Positions 33,819 to 45,800 of a stretch of DNA of 64,000 nt are shown here, piece by piece. Each line of letters starts with the position of its first letter. Positions within the stretch are counted from its first letter, which is position 1. Below the pieces are notes generated by a model. That model had not been told where the DNA came from and searched no databases. It worked only from the letters and a program-made list of their open reading frames with translations. The DNA comes from Onthophagus taurus (lineage: Eukaryota; Arthropoda; Insecta; Coleoptera; Scarabaeidae). The position numbers and the translations under genes were made by a program. The stretch covers positions 2,110,501-2,174,500 of the forward strand of contig NC_091975.1 of the NCBI RefSeq assembly GCF_036711975.1, written 5' to 3'.

Positions 33819-36800
33819 CTATGGCCACATTTGAAGCGCTCGCACCGGAAGACGCGCGTAACAATAGCTAAGTGGTTTCACAAAGTGCGTGTCCATCGTA
33901 CGACAATGTGGACATGGCACCATGTGACTATAATCGCTGAAGAAATTCAAACGTTGCGTTGGATGAAGAACTGGTTTATAACAAGAGTTGCACTGAAAAT
34001 AACAAAAATAAATTAGAAATTATTTCAATATAATCCAAGCTAGTTGTTATTTACCTTGATTCTTTCTGTACAACAAGGCATAGCAGCGAAAATATCGTAA
34101 GAGTACATCGTACCCAAAACCAATGATGATCCATCCCATTGTTGATTGCAAAATCTGCAGCGTATCACCCTTCCAGTTGCTCCTTCCAAACAAGCCATGC
34201 AGACCACGCTAAGGAATTGTGTTCGGGCTTCAACTTTCACCTGGAAAATGATCAAAAAATTAATTTTCAAGTTTCACCCCTGATGATGATAATGATACAT
34301 GTTTTATTATTCTTTCTTATTCTTTATTGAACGCAACAACAATTAATTAACACCTAAAAACTCATTATAACTCCATATCTTAAAGAGATTTATTAGGAAA
34401 GTTTAATTATTATTTAAAAAGACACAACTCAACCCAACTTAACTCGATCTATTTAAATCGAATACTATTCACGGCCTAACCAACCGCTAATCAAATGCTA
34501 ACTCTAAGTTAATGTCGTATTATATCAAAGAAGATTTTTTAAACCTTTAATTTAACGTTCATCAACACACAGTTCTAATCATAAGTTAATTGACCAAATA
34601 TATTGTTAAGACTAATTTGTTTCCTAAAGAAATTAACAATTTTACTTACTTCGATGCAGCTTTTGGCGTGTTGCCTTGGACTTAAGAAGAACGTGCCGTC
34701 GACTAGTGGGTATCTATCGAAAACTAACAGTTGCTCTTCGCAGAGGACACAATGGACCCGTGACCTTCCCTGAGAAGCTAACGTGGACAGTATGAAACAT
34801 CGGGTGTCGTCGTTTCCATGATTGCCCTCGTCTTCCGTCTGAAATAATTAAAAAAAAGTTAATTAATAAATAAACCTCATTACTTAAAATACCTATCGGA
34901 AAATTCTCAACTTAATCAAACAAAGCACCTTATTTAGCTAAAAGCACTTTGCGTATACAAACCGACGCGCTGGGAAACCATAAATAATGGGGAGTATCTA
35001 GCTGCGAGGGGGTAAAATATTCAAGAAGCCCTTTAATCTTTTCACAAAAATAGTTTATCTTATCACATCCTACCCAAAAAAAGATTCCCCCACAGATTCG
35101 TATTTTCGAAGTAAACACGATGGTCATTTTAGCGCTACTGGTTACTTCTCTTTACATTTGGGGGGTTTAAACGTGTTTGCGCTCGTTTCGAACGACATCA
35201 AAGTCACCGACATTGGGGATGTTGCACGTGTTTGGTTTAAAACCGTGTTCGGTGGGGGTGATGCTTTATTACGTCCGGTTAGAACAACCTTTAATTTGCT
35301 TTATGCGTTTCGTAAGAGCGGATATTGAAAAGCAGTCAACGAACTGAGTCAATATAAAAAGATGGTTATTAAATTAAGAGTTTAAATTTAACATTGAGAA
35401 GAATAAAATTAATGAAATGGAAGAAGTGCAATAATAATGATGGCAACACTGTGTGTGACAAGAAACATACAGTGCGGCCACTGTGCGCGCAACTCTCTCA
35501 GTGTAAAATTAGATGTCCTTGTGTTCGATAATAGTCAGTGTCGCTATGCTGAGCTTCGGTTCATGGCAGGTCAGGTCTGTCTCGACCAGACGGAAACATT
35601 ACTGCATCCAAACAATTCATTTTAAAATTTTTAATACTAAATTACATAACTTTTAGCACAGTTTGATTTACGCACAGTTAACACACAGTTCGATTCGAAT
35701 CAATAATGCGGGTTTATTTCGTAACGGAATGCTTTAGAGACCAAATTTGGCAAGAAACGTTCACGCAATCTCGCAGAAATCCACCTTTATTATTAAATCA
35801 TTCCACGTGACCAGTTCTTTTTATAAAAAAAAAAATCTTTTCAAAGTTTCAATTTTAATGGATGATTATATATAGAGGTCACGTTTATAAAAAAAAAGTG
35901 CATAATCTGCAAGATTATGACACAGGTCAGTTAAATGGACTTGATGAACTTAACAATGCCCGATTTTTTTTGAGTTTGCGAAGAAATTGATAACGAGACG
36001 AGTGTGTTCAAAGACACAATGGATTGTTTTGTTCTTTCGTGATCGAGATAATTATTCAGAGTTGGCAAAGGTTAGTTGAGATATGAAGAATCGTAGATAT
36101 TGTTTGGCTTAAAGATATAAAAAAAGAAAATAAATGGTCGATTTAAAAGGCGTATAATTGTGCTGTTTATTGATTAGTACAGTGTGGCGATTGTAATCGA
36201 CATTTATTTATACGGCCTTTTCGACCGTTTGCTGTTGTTTATATTCTCGACGCTTATCTTTGAGGAAAAGGAAATTTACTGAGCTTATCGATCAGATTAT
36301 TTTTATTATGATTTTTTATTTTATTTGTAATTAAACCGGGAGTTTTAATAGAGTACAATTTTAGAGAGAGATGGCTCGATGCCAAACCACAACCATAAAA
36401 TTGTCTAAGAAGACGACGACTTCTGTACGGAGTCCTTCTCTATCCATATTTATGACAACGTTTTGCTGGCTTAGCAGTGGCACAGTCCACGTTTACAGAT
36501 TTCTCCCGTAACCATATACAGTCCGAGCTATAAATCACGCCTTTAAAACCAACCGCTAATTTCCATGATGATAAAGTCTATTCGCGACTTGAATAGACTT
36601 TTCCAGACATTTTCCAGAGTTTTCTCTTTTAATACCAACTTGAGATTATTTATAGTATAAAATAGTACATAAACTTAAAGTTTTAGTCTGGACAAGCTCA
36701 GGTGTGATATTTTGAACAAAACTTGGATGTGGGGTTATATTACGAAAAGGGAATCCTAGACACAGCTAACTTTAGCTAACTGAAGTGTCAGAACGCCAGA

Positions 36801-39800
36801 TAAGAACCATCCCGCCGCCACCACCGACGCCGGTCTAGCATCCGTCCCCCCAACTCCCCAAAAAGCGACGTTCACCCTCCCAACTTCTTCCCCATTGAAA
36901 TATCAATAACAAACCAACACGGAAATGTATTATTTTTTTTTCTTAACAAAAGATAGAAGAAGAAAAGAAAATAAGGATGGAAACTTTGTGGGAAGGTTTC
37001 GTTTCCTCCCCTTGAAAATGCGCCCTGTCAAGTGCATATCCTGTTACAACCCCCCTACACGTTAATTTGAAGTAGTTAATTATAAAGAATTTGGCATTTA
37101 TTAAATTCATGAATGAGTTAACATTTAAATTTAAAATTTGTTTACAAAAAAAAAGCGGTAGTTTATGTAATATAAGACAGCTCCTCGATATTATTGTTCG
37201 TTCTTGAACTACTGACATTTAAAAAGTTGTTCGACATGCAATCGAAAGAAGTTTAACTGCTAAATAAGGAAGGTTAACTATTTCACTACCGAAAAAATTT
37301 TTATTAATTTATTTTTGGGATGAAACTACATATATATTGACTTTATATAATATATAAATATGTTTTGTGTAGATTTATGTAGAATAATTAAAATGACAAA
37401 GTAAGGAATGATGGTTTGTTGGTGCATATGCAGTCTCTGTTCTCGAGAGAGTTTTTGTCGACACAATTCCGTCCGGGCAGCCGTCGACGACTACGACGAC
37501 GGGTCGTCGACCCATGGGCCGCGTACGCATGTTATAGCGCGCGATTATGCGATGGCGGCAGCGGTAACTGACCCATTTTCGCGAACGCGAGAGGCCGATG
37601 GTTTTTCGCGATATATCAAAAATCGCCAATCGGCAACGGTTCGACACACATTTTACCTGTAAATTTATTAGCGATAATTTAGATTGTGCAAAATAACGAT
37701 TTTTTATTTTTTTTTACTGGTTTAGATTACATCAAGTGTTAAAGTTGTTTACTTTTTCATATATAAGTCCTATATGAAGAGAAAGTATTGTAGTCGTGCA
37801 AAAATTCGACGTCTAAATTTTTATTGATCATTAATCAAAAACAGAGTTTTTTTCGAAATTAATCAGAATTAAAAAATAAAACCATATTGAGGTTATAAAA
37901 GATAGTTTTAGATTATGATGTACCAAATTTTAAGTTTCCAAGTTATACAGTTTTTTTTCAAAAAAAAGTTATAAATCGTTGGTTTTAAATTGACGATTTA
38001 TTTGTAAATGAAAATCAAAAAACTTTGTTTCTCCAAAACGGTTAAAACTGGAGAACTGAAACTTTTTCGAGTTATAAAAGAATGTTTGAGGTTAGCTCAT
38101 ACCAAATTTTAAGTTTCCAGGTAAAATAGTTTTTTCAAAAAACAATTATAAATCGTTGGGTTGAAATTGACGATTTATTTGTAAATGAAAATCAAAAAAC
38201 TTTGTTTCTCCAAAACGGTTAAAACTGGAGAACTGAAACTTTTTCGAGTTATAAAAGAATGTTTGAGGTTAGCTCATACCAAATTTTAAGCTTCCAGGTA
38301 AAATAGTTTTTTCAAAAAACAATTATAAATCGTTGGGTTGAAATTGACGTTTTATTTGTAAATGAAAATCAAAAAACTTTGTTTCTCCAAAACGGTTAAA
38401 ACTGGAGAACTGAAACTTTTTCGAGTTATAAAAGAATGTTTGAGGTTAGCTCATACCAAATTTTAAGCTTCCAGGTAAAATAGTTTTTTCAAAAAACAAT
38501 TATAAATCGTTGGGTTGAAATTGACGTTTTATTTGTAAATGAAAATCAAAAAACTTTGTTTCTCCAAAACGGTTAAAACTGGAGAACTGAAACTTTTTCG
38601 AGTTATAAAAGAATGTTTGAGGTTAGCTCATACCAAATTTTAAGCTTCCAGGTAAAATAGTTTTTTCAAAAAACAATTATAAATCGTTGGGTTGAAATTG
38701 ACGATTTATTTGTAAATGAAAATCAAAAAACTTTGTTTCTCCAAAACGGTTAAAACTGGAGAACTGAAACTTTTTCGAGTTATAAAAGAATGTTTGAGGT
38801 TAGCTCATACCAAATTTTAAGCTTCCAGGTAAAATAGTTTTTTCAAAAAACAATTATAAATCGTTGGGTTGAAATTGACGTTTTATTTGTAAATGAAAAT
38901 CAAAAAACTTTGTTTCTCCAAAACGGTTAAAACTGGAGAACTGAAACTTTTTCGAGTTATAAAAGAATGTTTGAGGTTAGCTCATACCAAATTTTAAGCT
39001 TCCAGGTAAAATAGTTTTTTCAAAAAACAATTATAAATCGTTGGGTTGAAATTGACGATTTATTTGTAAATGAAAATAAAAAAACTTTGTTTCTCCAAAA
39101 CGGTTAAAACTGGAGAACTGAAACTTTTTCGAGTTATAAAAGAATGTTTGAGGTTAGCTCATACCAAATTTTAAGTTTCCAGGTAAAATAGTTTTTTCAA
39201 AAAACAATTATAAATCGTTGGGTTGAAATTGACGATTTATTTGTAAATGAAAATCAAAAAACTTTGTTTCTCCAAAACGGTTAAAACTGGAGAACTGAAA
39301 CTTTTTCGAGTTATAAAAAAATGTTTGAGGTTAGCTCATACCAAATTTTAGGTTTCCAGGTAAAAAAGTTTTTTCAAAAAACAATTATAAATCGTTGGGT
39401 TGAAATTGACGATTTATTTGTAAATGAAAATTAAAAAACTTTGTTTCTCCAAAACGGTTAAAACTGGAGAACTGAAACTTTTTCGAGTTATAAAAAAATG
39501 TTTGAGGTTAGCTCATACCAAATTTTAAGCTTCCAGGTAAAATAGTTTTTTCAAAAAACAATTATAAATCGTTGGGTTGAAATTGACGTTTTATTTGTAA
39601 ATGAAAATCAAAAAATTTGTTACTCCAAAACGGCTTAAGAATGGAGTTATTAAAGAATGTTTGAGGTTAAGTTATACCAAATTTTGAGTTCAATTTTTGT
39701 AAGTCAGTGTCAAGAATTTTTTTTCTCAACCCAATAATGTTATTTAATTTTCATAAAATATAGTCTTGTAGCTTTAATTTGGGATATAAATCGTCCCTCT

Positions 39801-42800
39801 ATTACTAAACAAGCCTGTAAGTAGTGATTTTTTAGATTTTTGTTATTTTAGCAAAACCAATTCTACCCTAATCTCGGTGTTATTTTAGCTAATTTAAAAA
39901 AGCAATCATATAAACAAATACACTGGAATTCATTTTGTCGCGGTCCGCCAAACTCGATACGATTATTATTATTTTAAAACCCGAAACATGATATGCGTGT
40001 GGCGACAAAGTAAATAAACAATTTCTCGTTTCTGCATATGAATATTGTGTGACGGTTTTATCGTTCGCGTTTCAATTTCTGTTGAGTTACCACTTTAGTT
40101 AATGGTTTTTCGGATAACAAATTAAATTTAACCACATTGTGACCTTTATTTTTGTATAAAATTAAATCAATGAATTTAAAATCATTTCCAGTTTCGAATT
40201 TCAGTAGATAGAGTAACTTAGTCACGTAAATATCGACAAGATACAATAGACGACCGAAGAATCAATTATTCATCTCCGTTTCGATCTGTCTGGCCGTGAA
40301 TTTACTGAATACGAACGGCAAAACGAAAGCGTCGCGACGTCGGAAGCGTCTGGAACGCGATATACTACGAGGACATTTGTGTGCATATCGAGGTTTCCCT
40401 TTTTACCCTCTATGCTTTTTATTTTACTTTTTTACTCTCTATTTCCATTTTCGCGATCTCTTCCAACCGAGAATCAAAGTGTATTTTTCACACAAATGAA
40501 AATTGAAACTGTGGAAAAACTCTTTTTATTCTTTTCCTAGTCTAGACTTGCATTGTAGGTTGAAGTAAGAACATTTAAATTTGATTTGGTTTAATTAACC
40601 AAACCAGAAGGATTTCGAAACTCAAGACGTTATCCTTTGACAATTTCTGATGTGCAACTCGATCTTCGAAAGCTGTTCCCCTTTTATTATTTTGTAACGC
40701 GATATGGAGGTCTTAAGTCGTGAGGAGTTAATCATCAAAGAAGCATTTGATACGCAACGAGACCTAATTACGCCCTAAAGGCGGTTTCACCCTTTTACAA
40801 CTCCACGGAAAACTTCAACAACTTGAGAAATATTCAAAAACTTTCTCTATACTTTCGGCACTTATGCTTCTCGAATGAAATGCTAAACTTCAACGAATTT
40901 TCTCTCCCACTTCCGCTTTAAGAAATATTTTCCAACAACCCTCGTACAAGTTGACTCATGTGGAAAATTAATAAAATACGACCGAAAAAGATTTTTTATA
41001 CTACATTTTTTTTAAGAAATCTTGTTTCCTTTTTTTTAGACACGAAAACATGATGGTTACAAAAATCAATACTACTTACTGGATTTTATAGTAAACAACT
41101 AATTTGGGTCTGCTTTAGACAACTTTGAGGAGACATTTTATTAAGAAAAACGCGGTAGGAAGGAGTTAATACTTATAGTGGGCTAAATACTGTTTGCAGA
41201 AGACTAAATACTGTTTCTGGATGATAGTTACTGCTTGCAGAATACTATATACTATTACTGGTTACTAGATACTATTTGCAGACGACTAGATACTGCTTGC
41301 AGAAGAGTAAAAATTGTTACTGGATGCTTGATATTGTTTACCGAGGACTTTATACTATCAGAGATTACTTGCAAAAGTCTAGATACTGCTAGATATTACT
41401 TGCAAAAGTCTAGATACTGCTAAACTATTACTGGATGCTTGATATTGCTTGCAGAGGATTACATACAGTTAGATGCCACTTGCAGAAGACTAGATACTGC
41501 TTTACAGTATACTAGAATAGACATTGCTGAATGTAGAATAAATAAATTGAGCCAATTTCATTATACTCTGTTTGTACCCAAGCTTACAGCAACCTGAATA
41601 ATAATAGTACTTTTGGCAGAAGTATTTAAGATTTGCAAGCTGTTAAACCAGCTCTCTATAATCTGTGTTTTTGATTGTGCTTAAAGATTCTTTTTATTTA
41701 ACAATTTGAAAGCTGGACTTTAGAAAATCTCGAGTTCGTTTTAAATGTTAAAGGTCACCGAACGGAGTTTGTAAATTTGGACTGTAAATTACCCGTTTCC
41801 TCATTGCACAACCTTCTTAACGAAGGTTTTCTCGACGATTTAAATGGACATTATTCGAATTTTAAACATTTTTTACGAAATTTAAAACGGCCGAATTAAT
41901 TTTAACCCAATCGAAAATTAGCATAAATGTTTTTTAAGTTATTTTTCGCCGCCGCAGCAAAAATTAACCGCGCCCTTTTAAAAGTTTTTTTTTAAGTGTT
42001 GTATTTACACGAGCGATGTGTTATCTTTCCATTTTTTCTACTTGTTTTGTTGCAATTTTTCAAATACCACAACGCAAATGCGATAAGGCTCTGTACGCAA
42101 ATAGTCGTTGTATAAATTTTTGTCCAGTGTTGTTGGTGCACTTTTGAATAGTTAAAGTTCTTTGAACTTTCAACGCGCGTTCCGTTATCGTCAACAGCAA
42201 TCGGCGTCGACCGGATTCACGTTTTACCTCTAATCGAATCGGAAACAAGTTTTTTTTAGTTTTACAACTTTTTTCTTTTATAGAAACAATTCAATTATAC
42301 GTTTAATTATCGATATCAAAAAAATTCTTTTGTGACTTCTACAGAACTTTGCTGTTAGAACTTTTAGAACTCTAAGAACTTCGCCCTTAAGATTGAAGTG
42401 TTAATTAGATTTATTAAAGACAATTTATTAATCATAAACAATTTAATAATAATAATAATTTTAATTTTAAGGTTGAATATTAAAGTTGAGCGAACCGTGG
42501 GACGGAAGAACGAAATTTCAACCCCCCCGCGGCTGCGGTAAAGGGATATAATACATTATGGACCCAGACGAGACTCGTTTACGCTCTGATTCCCCGAAAA
42601 TGTATATTTTACAACCGAATCCGGGCGCGTCGCCGGGAAATTTGCATCGAAAGAACCAAGAATCTCTCATCGTATAACTCAAAATTCAAACATAAAAACG
42701 TTTCGTCACGTTTCTTGAGTTCTCTCTCATCTTCTTCACGCAAACCACCCCCGTTAATTACGAGAGTACTTAAAAGAATTTATGTTAAGAGGATTTTTTT

Positions 42801-45800
42801 CAACTTATTATAAGATAAATAGTTCGTTTAACGTGGAAATTTCAAATAGATTAAATAAGCCGAGAAGAGTTATTATTTAACAGTAAATATTATCGATACA
42901 TTCGCTGACCTAGCTCTTAAAAGGCCACAAAGATAATTTATTAAACCCACACCTGAGCGTCTCGTTAATAAACCTTCTGAGTCCGTTTCAGGAATCTATT
43001 TGCTCTCATATTAGAATGTATTTAAGTATGCAAAATTAATTTCTCGATCGTGTTACTAAAAGTGGACCAACGTTTTTCCTACATTTCGTATTTTATAGTA
43101 ATCATCTTTTCTTTTTACATCCGAAAAAAAGTTAAGATTTCTTTTTATACTTTTTTTGTGATCTGACATTAAAAGGAAATAGGAAATCAAATGATATAAT
43201 CTGTCGTTGACATTTCATATTTGATCGAGGGAAAAAGAAACTTTAAAAAGTTTCTTTTTATGATCAAATTAGTTAGTTAAAAAGAAAAACTTTGTGTTAG
43301 TGCTAAGGGACGTAGTTTGAGGATAACTCAATGTTACCAATTATGATAAAACAGCAATGTCAGAGTTGCCACAACCACCCTTTCTCTCTTATCTCAACGT
43401 AAATACAAGCGCATATTGGCCTTGGGGACTACCGTAGGGCTTTCGGTGTTGTCTCTGCTGCTGCTAATATCCGACCATAATCCAGACGGTTTTAGTATTC
43501 AGTCCGGGAAAGTGCAGTATATCACTTTAACGTCGGAAACATAAAATAACGTAATTACCCTGTACACGAAGCTTTTAAGTGCAGTTAATAAATTAATTTC
43601 TCCAGAATAAATTTAAATTTTTACAATTACTTGAACAAATTTTTTACTTTTATTTAAAGCTAAAATGCTTATATTAAAAAAAAATTACAAATTTCCCCCT
43701 TTTTTAAATGATATATTTTTAAGTTACTACATCTATCGGTAATTACCCGTACTAAATTATGTTTCTGACAACCAGCGTTTGACGCTCATCACAAAACAGA
43801 ATTAATTGAAAAGAAAAATCTATTAAAATACGTTGTAATTGTTTACTTAAAGTGTTAAAAAAGAAAATTAATCTTTATTTGGAAAGAAATTTTTAATTTC
43901 TTCGATTTTTTTTCACCCAAATCAATCCAAACCAACACCATCTAGCGATAATCAACCGTATTAATAATATATTAAATTGCATTGACAGATAAACATAACC
44001 AAACTTTTTACCCCGTCAACTAAAAACTTTAAATATTCTTGATAAGAAAAAGCGTATTGCGAACGCGGAACTATTTTTAGAATCAAGGAGAGTGCTTAAA
44101 AAATTTTATTTTCAATTTATAATGCGATCACATATTAATTATCATATTAAACTAAGCTCATTTAATTTCTTACAGCCATTTACACATATTCAATGAAAAT
44201 TGAAATTGAAGATCATTTGGTTCTGAGGATTCTGACGGCATTCATAGAAAAATTTGCGGAAATAGAAAAATCCCTTGGGAGAAAAGCACCGTTCCTTTGG
44301 ATATGGTAAGGATATATTAAGTTCCCTACCAAAATCTTCCAAATAAGGTAAGTTGGCTCATTTAGGAGTACGATTTACTTCTATTAAGTGAATGGATTTT
44401 TTAAAAATACTGCTTCGGCCGCAAACAACCTCGGCTACGATTATATACCAAAATTATGTAGTTTTTTTATATTTGAGAAGCGTAATATATAGTAATCAAG
44501 GTCATTTACGACCGAGACGTTACAATCGAAACCGTCAAACATAAATTGTGATTAAGCTGTGCACCAAATGATTCATATCTAATGATTCATATGAAAAGCG
44601 ACTTCCGCTAAAATTATATATCAAAATCACGAAGTTTTACCTTAATAGATATAATAACCGGTCATTTCTTCCTAAAAAATAATCCCGAAAATGCAATAAA
44701 AAAATTATAAATCACTGAAATATAAGTTTTCTTAGGAATTTCTTTACTTGAATATGGAGTAGTGAGTGCGTAGGCATCTTATACAGCACTCAAGTCCCAA
44801 CCGACTCTTTACACCGAGGCGAACATTGCTCAATAAGCTCAGTTCTCGTCCATTCCAGCGTGAACGCGAATTAAATAATTAAAAAGGAGTTTGAAAATCA
44901 TTAACTATTCTGGAAAATTAAAGGCTTTAAATTTTTGAGATACTAAATAACATTTAAAAATCATTAACTAGTTAATTTCTCTTTTTATTTCATTTTCATC
45001 TCAAAACGTTTTATCACCGAAGTCCTTATTTACTGAAAGAAAATGACTCCTTTAAGATTTCCTTTTTTGTAGGCGGGTTTAAACGGGAGGTATTTGCTCA
45101 AGTATAAACGAGTAAATGAACCCAGGTTTTATCGTTAGCTAATTACGCCGTGATATTAAAACTTTGTTACTCGAATTTAACTCCATCAAAAATAGTAAAA
45201 ACAATAATTAATTTTTTTTTTAATTTTTATTGGTTTATTAAAAAACGATTTAATACGCAATCGGAGAAGCCATAACTAAGGAATTTTTTTACAGTCATTT
45301 TACGATGTCGTAATCGTGTAATTTACGAGGAGCTAGGAGAAAATATTGCGAGAAATGGAGGGTGTCAAAATAACAACGAATAATTTCGTGAAAACCGCCG
45401 TCTGAAAGCTTTTGAAACGACTCGAATATTCTAGAATGTTCTAAGAACATTAATATTAGCATATAAACTGTTTCTCTTTATCTTCTTCCCGAATATTTTG
45501 CGCTAAGAAATTTTTAAAAAATGATTCAGTACTTTGGTGTTAAAGTACACAATAAAGAAAGTAAGGAGCAGATGTTACCTGTTTGCATTAGTGGATGAGG
45601 ACTATTGCGGGTCTCTTATTACTTAACAACTCTTTCTTATCGCACGGGGACAGATGGGTTTTAAAGAAACACGAACGTATACGGAATAAGTGGCCGAGTT
45701 TCCTTGCAAACAGATGGCTAAAAACGAGGATGACTAAAGTACTTATCGGGGAATTTAATACCAAAAAGGAAACATTTTTATCGTTAACGAGTCAATTTCT

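Noticed and set aside
33744..34016. Plus-strand open frame of 90 codons rich in Leu
   Set aside because: It is the antisense of the hdc terminal exon and its CAG-repeat extension; the Leu run is the complement of the Gln codons.
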